Shown here: positions 36,077 through 49,407 of the stretch, piece by piece
Numbering within the stretch: the first letter of the stretch is position 1
Layout: each line of letters opens with the position of its first letter
NCBI GenBank assembly: GCA_035236585.1
Contig: CP141139.1
Coordinates: 21,902,990-21,966,989 of the forward strand
DNA: 64,000 nucleotides
Source of the DNA: Warburgia ugandensis
Taxonomy: Eukaryota; Streptophyta; Magnoliopsida; Canellales; Canellaceae
Direction: 5' to 3'
The notes under the pieces: model-generated
Told to the model about the DNA's origin: nothing
What the model saw: the letters and a program-made list of their open reading frames with translations, nothing else
The model's database searches: none
Made by a program: the position numbers and the translations under genes

Positions 36077-38694
36077 TGTGACGACCTGGGTTTTTCAATA
36101 CTTTTTAATAAAACTTTTCGAAAGGTGGGGCCCCAATTTTTTATAAAAACCAAAATAGCGAAAAATCATTTCAATCGAATTCCATTTTTAGAAAAATCCC
36201 AAGGTCAACCATTGATGCAAAACAACATTTATTTTTTCCAAGTAAACATGTTTAAAATAGATTTACTATTCCAGGATCATCCAGTCATCAGCCACATTCC
36301 CATAACAGTATAATCAAGTCCAATAACATATATATACATACACAGTCCATGTGAATTTAGAACATACCTCTGAATTTAAAACAATAACACAATGCCTCAG
36401 CAAGCAATGCTTGGTAGGTACATAGACATTTAATGTAATTGCAATAAAACACATGCATCTCATGGATTTAAAACATGATATGACCTCATGTAAATGATCA
36501 TACAATAATATAGGGTACCCCCAAGGTACATGGGTCCCACGAGTGTCCCATACACTCGCATCACAGATCATGAGTACTCATATCCAACTTCTGAGTGTTG
36601 TCACACCCAGGCATACAGTTACATCTCCATGCTCATCATGCAAGCATATAGAATAAGAGTATGGATCGTCATGCTGCAGTGGCAACCCTGTAGGGTCTCA
36701 ACCACCGCCGCTCCCCGTCGACACCATAACCGGAGACTTAATGTCCATCCCCATGGAAAGGCTCGAACTAGTAGTGTGGACTATCCATGTTACCAAACCC
36801 CTACCAAAAGCCATCTGCGGGTAGGTGTCTATCATATCACAATCACATCACAAATCTCGGAGAGTGGGTGGCTGGCCCTATCCCTCCTAGCATGACATCC
36901 ACCTGGTGAGAGCACCCGTCATAAAACTCAAAATACGAAAATCACGTATGTAGCACAATCCCCAAGGCACGCCCCTCATCCTGGAGTTAGCCTCTAAAAA
37001 GACCAGCCACCAAGCCTCTACTTTTCTTTCTCATAAAAACTCATCAATTTCAGTGATGCAATAAGGAAAGATAATTTTCTAATTGTGTATAAGTAGATAA
37101 TCTCAATCTCATGAAACCATCGGTCATAGTCCATTCAATACATGATTGAAATCAAATAGCGATCATAGCATAAAACTCTAAATCTCACAAAATCATCAAT
37201 TAATAATAAGTGCAATTTAAATAACCATCAATCATAATGCCATGATAATATAAGGTTTTAAAATCAAAATCAAACATTAAATGTCGTCACCTACCTCAAT
37301 GTGAGATCACCCAACTCAAGCATATAATCCCTTTATCGTGTATGTTCAGATGTACCTGTAAGTACCACAATACTATTTCGTGTTATTTATTTCATCATAA
37401 GGGAATCTATAGTGATCCAACCATTGGATCATCTTCTAAGATCTCTAATTATGATTTGGTTCTTAATTTAGTCCCATCTCATGTTCATCTATTCGTTCTT
37501 GAGTGTACCTAACGTTTATACCTTAATCTGACGGTCAGATCATCCTTAGATCAATAATTTCTCAAGATCTGGTTCAGACCAATGGTCTAGATAAATTTTT
37601 AGAGTAGTCATGCTAATATTCCCCTTAGAACCTTATTTATTATCATACTTTATCTCATTGTTCAAGTCTTAAAGCCTTATCACCCTTTGATTAGTCGGTT
37701 CTATGTTATTAATCAGTTAGTCGTAACAGATGTTTTCGCTTGTGATTTGGACCTCTGTAGCTCCCAAAATCAAGTTTTTTGTAAAAAGGCTTCATAAATT
37801 AATATATTAATTTACAAGGGTAGTTACGCATGCACCGACTTACACGAGTGGTGCGGTTTGCACTGGCTTACACCAGTGCACTATGCGTCCAGGAAGCTCG
37901 CGCGTTTAGGTCATTCGGGACAATGCCCATGAGCATCCCACTCGCATGTGCAATGGAGTACCCAAGTCGTCCACCTTGTTTTGGCTTGATCAGAGCCCCA
38001 GAAGCTCCGATTTTTTATCTGTTTTCACCGTTCCTAGGGTTTTTGGGTCCAAAGATCACAATGAATGGCTTAGATTTCTCATTTGAGGTGTCTTTAACAT
38101 GGGTCTAACCATGCTCCACGGTTTTGAATCCATAGGCCATCCAATGCCCATTTTGATCTGATCTAGTCCAGATATGTGAGGGGAAAGTTGGAAAACATCA
38201 TAATTAATGAGTTAAAATGTATAACTTACCTTATTAGAGCCGGAGATGGGAGATCAAAGCCCTTTAGTGCGTGCAACCTTCAACTCATTTTCACGATGTG
38301 CACGAGGAAAAACGACGGTTCTCCTCTGGTTGTGTGGCGTGGCATGAAAGAGGAAACTTGAATTTTATAACCCAAGTCCTGATTTTCCTTAACGGAAGGT
38401 AGATCAGTGCCTTCCCCCATTAGAACTCTAATGGAAGTAGAAAAGGGGTGCCGTTATCAAAATGAATCCCTTTAATTAACGTTCTTGGCAAATTATCAAT
38501 TTACCCTTACACTTAAAATAGTCATATCTCACTCATCCGAACTCCGTTTTTGATGTTCTTTATACCATTCAATTTCTATCGACGTGTACTTTTTTGTTTT
38601 TGATTTTTTAGGACCAATTTCTATACATAAATTTTTTTATTTTTATTTATTTAATTTATTACTAACTTATTATTTAAAATTTGAGGATATTACA
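36077..38694 (-). mobile_element. Tekay-type solo LTR E, minus strand
   Basis: 2618 bp. Read on the minus strand it begins TGTAATATCC and ends GGTCGTCACA, with exact GATCA duplications outside. It has no interior. It shows the family landmarks in reverse: AAACCCAGGTCGTCACA terminus, U3 inverted repeat near 38446-38470 (GGGGTGCCGTTATCAAAATG on the plus strand), and a TATA box at 38363-38369. The GC-rich part at about 36670-36900 is the leader segment. Confidence 0.88.
38363..38369 (-). promoter_or_regulatory. TATA box of solo LTR E
   Basis: TATAAAA on the minus strand, downstream of the U3 inverted repeat in the LTR's own orientation. Confidence 0.5.
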
Positions 38695-38699
38695 GATCA
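38695..38699. repeat. Target site duplication of solo LTR E, right copy
   Basis: GATCA, identical to 36072-36076. Confidence 0.88.
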
Positions 38700-39708
38700 A
38701 AACTCTAATGGTTTGGGATGAGTTTTGATCATTGATCAATAATATAAAAATCATAATTAGACCACCATTCAATGTTTTGAATTTAAAGATACAAATCTAA
38801 ATCATGGATCAATAATCAGTGACCCAAAATTAGTAATCTAGGACTTGATGGAAGTTCGATTGAGGAATCACAGATGGAAACACAGATCAGCAGTCTAAAG
38901 GAATGAGGTTGTGCAATTTTGGAAAGGCATATTTGGGATTTTAAAGTTTTATTGTACTACTCTTTATGCATCACATTCTACATAACTGCATAACATGTGA
39001 TTGGGAACTTATTTTAGATTAAAAATGTGTAACTTCATATTTTGATGATGAAACTAGTGATACAGGTGCGAGCTTGCTATGACATTCTAAATTGTTTACA
39101 ATTTTCTTGGTTTGAAGAAATAAGATAGGGGAGCAGAAGACCGTGCAAGAGATTTCAAGAGAAGAATGGAGGAGTAATATCAAATGTGTACAACTTAGTT
39201 AAGATTGCTAAGAATTGATGTTGTGAGTTTATTTAAAATGAATTTTGCTTTATGGACATATGTACATGTAAATTGAAATATGATTATGTGGTTGTGACTG
39301 GATTGTCCTAGTCATGATCTATTCTTTTTATTTTAATTAAAAACTTGATTTTTAAACTATAAACATTAAAATTATGTATGCATGTAATTGGATGGAGATT
39401 GAGTCTCCCTTTTGATTTTGTTTTTGTTGTATTTTGTTTATCATCGACTTTGCATCGCGTGTATAAAATGTGTAAGTCCAAAAGAAAGAGGATATTCTGT
39501 AGAATTTTTGGTAGAAATGTAGCACTCATTTCTCTGAAAATCCTTATATTTTTTTAAAAGAAAAAGTGATAGTTAGGAATTTTTAAAAATCTTCACATGA
39601 AAAATGTTTTCCATGGTTTGTTTTTTAAATAGTTTTCTAAACTTCAGGCCCCAAAATTGTAAAAGATTTTGTGAAAATGTATTACAAGAACTGGGGATGT
39701 TATACATT

Positions 39709-40178
39709 AGCTCAAAAATGCACGTGTCATGAATTTTGTAAAAAATCCAATGATAATGCCCTCTAATTTATAACACATGAACTACTCATTGGATACTTTT
39801 TATATAAAATTTACTACTTATCGCACACCCCCAACTAGTATTTTCCTACTCCTGAGCAAAGCATGCAAAAAATCATGAAAACAAAATGGTTGCCATCTTC
39901 GTAGGGGTACCTACAATTGAATTTAGCATATATAACAAGCTCTTAAACCCTTAAGTTACCCTTAGTGGATGAGTTAGGCTTCATAACTATTTCCAATGAA
40001 TGTACTCATAAAATTCAATAAGGTCTAGTTCTATGGTTTCTCTTAAAGAATTCTCTTCTATTAGTACTCTACTAACTTTTACAACTTAATAAAAATGAAT
40101 GAAAAATTCTTCAAGTTAGCCATATGCCAAAGCCATTTTATTACAATTACAGCTCATAGTTCAGTGTGGGTATGCTGA
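39709..40178 (-). mobile_element. Athila-like LTR start fragment plus short 3'-internal piece
   Basis: 39709-39825 matches the beginning of the Athila-like LTR (minus-strand TGCGATAAGTAG at 39825). It is followed on the plus strand by CACCCCCAAC, the complement of a polypurine tract. 39826-40178 is the adjoining interior, matching 48668 onward. No coding frame. Confidence 0.6.
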
Positions 40179-42825
40179 TGTATGTTTTAAAATTACTCAC
40201 AAGAGCCCAAATCAATGTATTAATTTGCACCTGAGAGAGGTCAATCCATGAGGAACCTCATGGTTTTGTATATTGATTAGATTTAATTTAGATTACTTAG
40301 CCTAGCCAAAGAGAGATTGATTTGGTTAAACTAGGAAATTAAATGACATGGAAGAGGAAACATGCATGGAATTAGAGACATGAACTATATGGAAGCTTTT
40401 TAAGATAAAGATATTCAATGGAATTAGAAACTTTCCTAACTAACATACATTCAATGAAAGAAACTAATGCAAAACTAGAATGAATTAAATTTAGGAAACT
40501 TATTCCAGTGGAAACATTCTAAAAGTAAAACTTGCATAAACCTAGAAATTTCAAAAATAAAACTTTCTAAAACTAACTTAGAAACTTTCTAAACTAACCC
40601 ATGATGCAAAGCAATTAAATAATGAAATCTAAACTACAAAATGAGTAATTAATCAAGGAAACCTAACACAATCACCATGCATGACCCTTGGAGTTGTACG
40701 CATGGTTCATGGGGTTGGAAAGAGGCTAATATGCATGAACTAAAATCTAGTACTGATGAAATCTAATCAAAGTGTTAACTAAAAAACCTAAAAAGCTAAA
40801 TGGGTTTGTAAGGAATCAAGCAAACAAGATGCATGAACCTATGAAATATGCGTATGAAATTTGAAGTAAAAACTATAATAGTATGGTGCATGTGATGCAA
40901 ATTGAACTTGAAGCATGGAAAGAGACATAGTGCATATGATTCAAGGTAGGAACATGAGCATTAAATAAGAAAATTTAAGGACTACATGTAGGAGAATAAG
41001 GACAAGAAACTCTCCATGAAACATAAGATTTATTGGATGAAAATTGTTACATGAAATGTGTGCATAAGCTTAATCCACAATATCTTTCTTTATTGAATGA
41101 AAATTTTTACATGAAACATAAGCTTTATTGGATGAAAATTGTTACATGGAATGTAGAAACAAAAATATGTCCACTATTACAAGGCATAAACTTAATCCAA
41201 ATAATGATTTAATCTTCTTCAACACCATCCAATGATCATCATCCACTCCAAGATATCATGCATGTGAAACCCAAGAGTGAAAATCAAAAGAAAGGGAGTG
41301 AAAGATGATGGGAATAAGTTCAACAAGGGAGCATAGGTAGATTCCATGACAAAGTAAGGAACATGAAGAATAATGACAGGATATCAAAGAGGAATGAAGG
41401 CTACGTTTCTCTTTGCTGTCACTACAAGAGATAAGAGGCCTTGGATCAGGGATAATTACGTAAGAGGATTAAGCAAATTGGAAGCAAAACAAAAGGAAAT
41501 CAAACTAGCAATATGCACATGAAAGTAAAAGATAAGAAGAGCCATGAAACTATGAAACAAAAATGAAGACTAACTTGAAAAGGCTTGAAGGAGGCATGGA
41601 ACAAAAGTGAGGAGCAGCAGCCAGGATAAGTGCATCAAGACCCTAGTAATTAAGAGAAAGGAGGTGCCAGTATTCAAGGATAAATTGGTGCCCCTCGCAT
41701 TAGGTTCATGCATGGGATTCCATACCAGATTTATAGGTATTTTTGGTTTCTACGAAGGGTAAGATCCTAACCTAATGAAAAAGGGAATAGAAAATAGGCA
41801 TTGGAGGATAGAAACTACACGGAATTAGAAGCTAGAAGTGGTGGAACTCTAAGGAAATGTAAAAGGGGGAGGCACCACTTTTCAAGGAAGGTGGCTTGGA
41901 ACACCTTCCCTTACAATTGTTTCACATGGAGTGTAGGAAAGAGAGAGGAAATATGGAGGGGAGAGAAGGCAAGATGGAGAAATGGAAAGGGAAAAAAGGA
42001 AGAACGAAAGTGGAAAGTGGAAGTGGGAAAACCTTAAGGAAGGTGGGAGACGCCTCCTTTTTAGGAAGGAGGCATCTCCCCCTTAAGTGTTTCATGTGGA
42101 ATACCTTCTTTGGTAAGTGTAGAGAGAGAGATCAGAATAGAGAGGGAAAAAGAGAGAAATGTGAGAAAAGGAATGGTCTCCTCTCCTATTGGTCCACCTA
42201 GTGTGCTATCTTACCGTGTTGATTATCATCCAAATTCGTTTCTAATTATCCCTCAGAAAAAAACATTTTTAGGATGGATAATTGTTTGAAATCTTCATCC
42301 AATAGTGTGACTTCGTATATCCAAGCTCATATGGCTTGGTCGCTCACTTTGACGGCTCCTTGCTTAATGGCTTTAGTTGAGTGCTTGGATCCATGGCTTG
42401 TCTAGCTTGTCACCTTCTATCATGGCTCAAATGGCTTAGGCAACTTACATGGCTCACACACAAAGGTGGTGGAATTGCATGGTTTGTGCATGGGCCCATT
42501 TTAATCACCTTTGATCTTTTCAATTTATTTCTTACTTGCCCTAGGATGATCTTGAGCCTTGATTGAGCTTTGAATAATGCATTTTAGGTCATGGCTCTCT
42601 GATTTGATCTTAGTCTTTAATTCTCACTTAGTTGATCTCGACCATTGGATCATCTTCTCAACACCTACAAAAGAGCATAAATCCTAGCAAATATCAAACT
42701 TTTAAATCATTAGCTCACAAATGTATGTGTTATGAAGTTTGAAAAAATCCTATGATAATGCACTATGGTTTATAATACATGGACTAGTAATTGGGTTCTT
42801 TTAATACAAAATTTAACACTTATCA
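40179..42825 (-). repeat. Athila-like LTR (iv), minus strand
   Basis: About 2.65 kb. On the minus strand it starts TGATAAGTGTTA at 42825 and ends near 40179, where the plus strand reads TGTATGTTTTAAAATTACTC. It shares the GAGGTCAATCC-ATGAGGAACC block near its end and the hairpin at 42045-42080 with the other copies. Its apparent frames (for example 41801-42201) lie in GA-rich sequence and resemble no protein. Confidence 0.7.
42045..42080. repeat. Hairpin in Athila-like LTR (iv)
   Basis: GGGAGA pairs with TCTCCC and GCCTCCTT with AAGGAGGC, with one C-A mismatch, around TTTAGG. At 14 paired bases it is the longest hairpin of this family in the window. Confidence 0.65.
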
Positions 42826-44061
42826 TGCAGGCTACATAAGTCTATATTTCTAAATAGAAATTCTTATACTCCATTGGAAAGATGTCTTAACCTCAATTTC
42901 TCACTAGTATACACTTAGAAATGAAGCTCCTAGAAAAGGGTCAAATAAAATCCTCTCACTATGTGACCAAATCCAACAGTACTAATCGTTCACAATCTTA
43001 TATGCACAGATGTTATAAAGAATTGTGATCACTAAGAATAGATGTCATTATCAAGAACAAAATGGGTTGTTCATCTTAATTCCTTAATATTTATATCCTC
43101 ATTAAGACTATATTCCACTTTAAGATCAACAAGACTTTAGATGGGACAAAACATGGGTTTAGGACTGGTTCTAAAAGAAAGGGCACAAGGATTCAAAGTT
43201 TTCAAATCTGAATAGATGTCTTCAATGACTATTAGACAACTTTTTAGTACTCTTAAGTGACCTTTTTTTTTTTTTTTTCCTTTTCTTCATTCACAACTTT
43301 TCTTTCTTGGTATTTCTTTGAATGAAAACTTTTTCCTTTCAAACACTTTGATATTTTTCACTTCTTAAACTTTTGAACTCTTTTATATATCAAGTGCTAA
43401 CTTGTATCAGTGAGATGAAATACTATGTAATATTTGATATATATACATATATATGTATATATATATATTATTGTAATGAAAGGAAGATATATGAAGAAGA
43501 ATTATTCAAAAAATACATGGATTTCATAGTTCTTGTGTTTGTTCATATATATATATGTGTGTGTGTATGTATGTATGTATGTAGGTATATATGTATATAT
43601 GCACAGAATTCATGAATCAACATTAAATTTTATGAAAAATTGGTGTCATTATAAGTAAGCAATTGTAAAATAAAATTATAAATATATATATATATATATA
43701 TAATTTTAAAGATGGAAAGTGACTAACTTTAAAAGTTATTTTCATGGTAAAAAAATTAAAAAAAATACTTTAGAAAAAAGGTTTTAAAGTAAGTTTTTGT
43801 ATTAATTTAAAAATGATTTTTAAAGTCATTTTAAAAATTTTCAACTTTTAAAATTAGATAAAAATGACCTTAAAAAATTTTTAAAGACATTTTTTATTTT
43901 TACCTTTGAAAAGTATTTTTAAAGTTGTTTTTTAAAACTAACTCTAAAAGTTATTAAAAGGCCGAAATTGTCTCATTTTTTTTCATATACCCATCGACTT
44001 TCTTCATCTTGCATGGGGAATGATGGCATCTTCCTCTAATTATTTTATCTCTCTCTATTGG
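42826..44061 (-). mobile_element. Athila-like 3'-internal piece with microsatellites
   Basis: 42831-43260 aligns with 49010-49400, the interior next to other copies of the LTR. 43261-43980 is low complexity: poly-T at 43261-43280, (TA)n at about 43438-43470 and 43681-43702, a GT/TATG run at 43545-43600, then a run of TTTAAAA-type words. The 80-codon frame at 43373-43615 is microsatellite translation. No gene. Confidence 0.55.
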
Positions 44062-47000
44062 TGTAGTTCTAAGATTACTCACAAGTGCAAGAATCAAATT
44101 AATAGGATCCACATGAGTGAGGTCGATCCCACGAGGAATCTCACAGATTTGCATGCAATTGGAAATTGTTTAGATTTATTATCCTAGCCAAAAGATATGG
44201 TGTTATGATTAATCGAGGAATTTAAATAACATGGAAGTGAAACATGCATGGAATTAAAAACTTAAACTAAGGAAACTTTCTATTCTTATAAATTTTCTAA
44301 AAATTAAGTTCTAATCTTGCAACTAAACATGCCTAAGAGTGGTGCGCATGGTACAAGAGGAATTTAAGCATAGAAACTTGTAATAGAATGGTGAGCAATA
44401 TTCATAATATGTCACTACATGAAATCTTGAATTCAATCTTCAATCCAACAATTACCCTTCACAATATGGCATGTGTGTGAATCCCAAATGAGGTAGCCAA
44501 GAGGATGAAAGCAAGTTGAGAATGACAACTAGAAGAGAACAAGCACTAATCTAAATAAAGCAAACAAAAGAAATCAAGATGATTCAAAGGCTACTATTTC
44601 TTAGCTATCACTACAAGAGATAGGTGTCGTTTGATCAAGGAGAACTAAACCAAACTAGAAGCAAACAACAATTAAGAAAACCCTATAAATATGTGCATGA
44701 AAGAAAGAGAACAAGACTTAGCAATCAAGAAAGGAAATAGGCATGAAAACCAGCCTGGAAAAAGACATTGAAAGCTTGGGTGGAGGTGGCATGGTGAAAC
44801 CTAAATGGAACTTGTGGTGAACTCCAATATAGGAGCATGGAAAACCTAATAGAACTTAACATGAAAGAGGTGTTGAGAGGCAAGGAATTTACATGGATTT
44901 CCAACCTTGAAGGAGGCATGAAATATCCTATGTCACATGTGTGGAAGGCCATCCTTGGTTTTTTGCAATGTTCACCATTCTAAAGAGATAAAAGATTGCT
45001 AAAAGTCTATCCATTGGGAAAAGGAAAGAAGGAATAAGAATGGGAGAAAAGATAGAGAAAAAGATAAGGAGGATATAAGGAAGCGGAGAAGGGAGATCAC
45101 ACCAACCTTGTGGGTGATTCCCCTTGAAATTGTCCCACAATGGAGGATGAGTGTTAAGTATTTAATTTTGCATAAAAGCCACCCAATTATTTGCCCATGT
45201 GTAACAATTTATAAGGGTAAAATAGGATTTTTGAACAATATTCGTAACACATCCTTTGTTACTAAATGACTAAAAATTTGATCTTTTGTAGGTCCAGAGG
45301 TTATTCTAAGGTAAATATTTGATTAATCATATTTTTCTAGGATTTAATTAGAGTTTAAACTTTTTGTAGGAATCTAGATGGTGACCCAATGACAAGACTG
45401 ATTGAGATGAACATTGAAGATCAAGATAAAAAGATTGAGTCAAACCTATGAATCATCAATCCAACATAAGATCAAGGATGAAGATCATCTTTAGGACTAG
45501 TAATGGATGTGATTAAAGGAGCTAATGGTGCCCAAAGAGGGCCCATGAACCAAGCCATTCATTTCCACCACCTTTGCATGGAAACCATGCAAGCCACCTT
45601 AACCATATAAGCCATGAGACAAGGAGACAAGCTAAGGAATTCAAGCCAAACTATTAAAGCCACTAAATTCAAGGGATGGATCCATGAACCCAAGCTAAGA
45701 AAGCCATTTAAGCCAGCCATAAAGCCTAGCTAATAGAGCCCACGAAGTTAGCTATCAAAGCCATTAAGCTAAGTTAAATGGAAGCCTAGGATTGGAGGAA
45801 AATTAGGAGTATTAACCATGAGGTTATAAGCAATATTTTGAAGAGAATTAAAGGAAAATTCATTACGATAAGTTAGCATGTGGATCAATAGGATGAGATC
45901 CTTCTATTTTTCATATTTCCCTAACCTTTTTATCACTTTCCACCTCATCACCAAGTAGAACCATGGATTTGACTTTTCTTTCAAGTGTCCTACCATTTTG
46001 AGACTCCACCACCTTCCTACACTCCCATCCCATCTACCAATCAATCCCCACATTTTAGGATATCACTTATCAATAAAAGTTTCCCACCTAACCTCACTTT
46101 CTTATCCTTTTTTTGCCCATCTCTTTCCTCCCATTTTCCTCTCTCTCCTTCTCTCACTTAACTTATTCAACATACTGCTTCCAAATTTCGTATAGGCTTT
46201 AATGATTTTCGAAGGGGGGAGATGCCTCACCCTAAAAAAATGGCGTCTTCCCACCTAGGGACATCGAAAGATGGTAGTCGCCTTATCTCACCTTTCTATC
46301 TTCAAAACCCTAATTGACCATGCATCCTAGCCCTCCAAATTTCCTTGATTTCATCCCCACAACTCCTTATTCTTAGGAAACCCTAGAAAATATGGAAGAA
46401 AAGTATAAAAGACCCACAAAAAATCAAAGTAGGGGGGCATCTCCCTTGGGAGGAAAAAGATGCATCCTTCTCTTTGGAGGAGGGCATCCTCTTTCTTCCC
46501 AATTCTCCTACACCTTTTTCCTTTGCCATTCTTCTCCTTTGGGGGTTGTTTTTCTTTCCAAGGTGGGGCTGCATCTCCTCAAAGTGTTCAACACCTAGCT
46601 TTGGTCCTTTAATTCTTCTTTGAAAGGTTGGTTGGTTCACTTTTAAGTTTTCTTTTCTTTGATTGAACTATACTTCCACTATTGTTAGTTAATGCTTTTC
46701 AATTCTATTGTTTTATTTTGTTAATGATTAAGATATAACATTAGTTTTTCCTTGAAGTGACAACAGAGGGAATTCACCTAAAATCTGATCTTGTCCTTGT
46801 TTTCTATTGCCTTTAGATCTCTTTTTGTTTCAATCAATCCCTTCTTGCTTTCCTTAAGTTCTTAAAGTTTACCTTTAGTTTCTAGTGAAATTTTTCCTTG
46901 ATTTCAAGCATGCTTATTCATGATTGAGTGTTGGAACAATTCAAGAAGGATTAGCTTGTAGTTGTGGGTTGATTAAGATCAAGTGGTATCCATTATAATA

Positions 47001-48667
47001 TAATATAATTTTCAAATTTGGACTACATGTATTGGGCATTATGTTAGGGAATTTTTTATGCGATTCAATGAAGTTATTTAAAGTTTTCAATTCATCCCGA
47101 TATCCAACAATGAATGTTTGCTTGCATTAGAATTTTAATTTTACATTTTCCATGTTTCTTTAAGCAAATGATTCAAATAGCATGGTGCAAGAATTTGTGT
47201 GGATGGATTGTTTATGTTAATTTCCACCACCATACACTTTATGCTCACCTTATTTTTTAAATCCTAACTAGATTTTTAGATAGCTTAGTTAATGTTAGGG
47301 TAAGATTACATGCTTTGGGTTTTCAAATTAATAGATTAGATCCATTCTTACCCAATGAATCATGTGTACCATTCCATGGTCTCATGCATAATACTTTGGG
47401 TAGTTTCCTTTCATTGCTTATTAGTAATTGTTTTACTTTATTCATCTTGTTTAGTTATAGTTAGATTTCATTAGTTTGCATCTTAATTAGTTTCTTTCTT
47501 GTAGTTAGTAAAGTAATTAATTTTTTCATAATTTCTTAAGTAGTTGATTTGGTTGCTTAGTTTTCTTGGATTTGCATGATTTAAGAAAGTTGTTAAGAAT
47601 TAAATTTTTAGAAAGTTTAAATTTAAGAAAGTCATAAATTTAGAAAATTTTCATTTGGGAAAGGTTTATTTTTAGAAAGCAAGTTTTAGGGAAGTTGTTA
47701 ATTTTAGCATGTTTTAAGTTTTTTTTTGCATAATTTTTATTTCCATGTGCTAATTTTCATTCTTAGTTAGGTTAAAGATCTCTTGAATTTGGCTACTTTA
47801 GATATTTCAAGCGGAGACCACTAGCATCACATTCTTTTGATTCCTCATAAGATTGAAAGTGTGAGAATACTATAACCGATTCATGTGCTTATAAGTTTAA
47901 CTTTAAAATCACAATAGTGAGATGGAATTATGGAGAGCAAAGGAGGGAAAGAATAAGAATAAGAAAGTTTAAGTGGGAGGTCTCTTCTCTTATTGGTCCA
48001 CTTGGCATGCCACCTACCCATGTTGATTGAGTCCAAGTTTCCTTCCTATTTTTCCTATTCAATACACACATTTTGCAAGTGGTAGAAAATGTTAACTGCT
48101 CAAATCATGTGGTCCATGTTGCTTTGGCTTCCTTTGATGGTTCTAACTTGATGGTTTCATTAGCTCCTCCTAGCACATAGTTCATGGCTTATATGGCTCA
48201 GCTAGATTTCATGTGGCTTGCATGGCTTGAAATCTCATGCAAAAGTGATGGAATTCTACTACCTTTTTGCATGGGCCTACTTCTAGTCACCTTGAATTCT
48301 CATTTGCTTGCTCTGTAATGATCTTGACCTTTACTTGAACTTTGATCTGATGAAAATGAGTCTTCATCTCTCTAGGTTGATTTGGATCGTTAGTTATCAT
48401 TTAAGGCAATCTTGGCCGTTGGATTACTCTTTCAATACCTAAAAGGAAAAAAAAAAAAAAACTAATTAATACTTAAAATTTATGATAAATCACATACTTA
48501 TTTTGGATTAACTTTTGAATTTGTGAAACATTAGATTTTTGAATCATTAGCTCAGAAATGCACATTTCATGAATCTTAAAAATATCCTATCATAATGCCC
48601 TATAATTTATAACACGTGAACTGCGAATTGGGTACTTTTTTTTTGTTGCAAAATTCACTACTTATCA
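44062..48667 (-). repeat. Athila-like LTR (v), minus strand, interrupted by a plus-strand solo LTR
   Basis: Minus-strand start TGTGATAAGTAG at 48667, end at about 44062. The LTR is continuous across 45151/47914 when the insertion at 45152-47913 is removed. The remainder (about 1.84 kb) is shorter than the other copies, so it has internal deletions. A polypurine-like GGGGTTG stands next to it at 48668-48674 on the minus strand. Confidence 0.6.
45152..47913 (+). mobile_element. Athila-like solo LTR I, plus strand
   Basis: About 2.76 kb in the opposite orientation to its surroundings. It begins TGTTAAGTATTT and runs through sequence matching the reverse complement of LTR (iv), such as the CATAACACA and GATCTTTTGTAGG blocks. 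It ends TTTAAAATCACA, the complement of the LTR end seen at 49408. The flanking 5-mers (ATGAG and ATAGT) are not a clear duplication. It gives the full length of the Athila-like LTR. Confidence 0.65.
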
Positions 48668-49407
48668 CAACCCCTAACACACATGTTGCTAGTCACAAGC
48701 TAAGCATGCGAAAAATCAATAAGACCAAATGGTTGGCACTTTCATAGGTACTTAGGATTGCATTTAGTATATGCAACAAGCTCTTAAACTCTTAAGTTAC
48801 CCTTAGTGGACAAGTTAGGTCTTGTGAGGGTTTGTAGTGAATATACCCACAAAATTCAATAAGGCTAAGTTCTTTATTTTCTTTTAGAGAATTCTCTACT
48901 ATAAGTACTCTATTGAATTTGACATCTTAATAAAAATGAATAAAAATTTCTTGAATTCACCCATATGCCAAAGCAATTTTATTACATCATGTCTCAGAGT
49001 GCAGGCTAGATAAGTTTGATCTTTGAGATAGAATTGTTTATACTCCATTGGAAAGATGTCTTAACCTCAATTTCTCACTCATATACCCTCACAAAAGGAT
49101 CAAACAAAATCCTCTCACTATGTGACTGGATCCAACGATACTAATGGTTCACATAGTCTTACACACATAGATGATACAAAGAATTCTAATCCATAAGAAT
49201 GGATGCCATTACCAAAAACAAAAGGGGTAGGTCACCTTAATATTTGTATCCCCATTATGACTACATTCCACCTTAAGATCACTAGGACTTTAGATTGGAA
49301 GAAACTTAGCCTTAGGACCAATTTTGAAAGAAAGAGCACAAGGATTCATGGTTTTCATATCTTAGTAAAGGTCTTCAGTGACTGTTAGAAAACTATTCAG
49401 TGCATTT
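48668..49407 (-). mobile_element. Athila-like 3'-internal piece
   Basis: 740 bp between two Athila-like LTRs, duplicated at 50933-51683. Only the polypurine end of an interior is present. The small frame at 49203-49388 (and its twin at 51479-51664) is kept merely because the duplication is recent. Confidence 0.55.

Larger units (their letters stand above)
35658..39708. other. Unassigned AT-rich sequence J, host of solo LTR E
   Basis: Without E it is about 1.4 kb (35658-36076 and 38700-39708). It lies between the outer edge of Athila-like LTR (ii) and a new Athila-like fragment. No frame above 75 codons and no known domain. It begins near TGTTCAATG and ends GGGGATGTTATACA, which resembles an LTR end, but the flanking 5-mers do not match. 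It may be a decayed solo LTR of a third family or unique sequence. Confidence 0.4.

Noticed and set aside
41801..42201. Lys/Arg/Glu-rich frames in Athila-like LTR (iv)
   Set aside because: They come from GGAAAG/GAGA-rich LTR sequence around the hairpin and do not persist in the other LTR copies.
43373..43615. Plus-strand frame with a hydrophobic Tyr/Ile/Cys-rich tail
   Set aside because: It is produced by TA and GT microsatellites and is absent from homologous copies.
49203..49388. 61-codon frame conserved at 51479-51664
   Set aside because: Its conservation is explained by the recent tandem duplication. The older homologue at 42990-43170 does not keep it.
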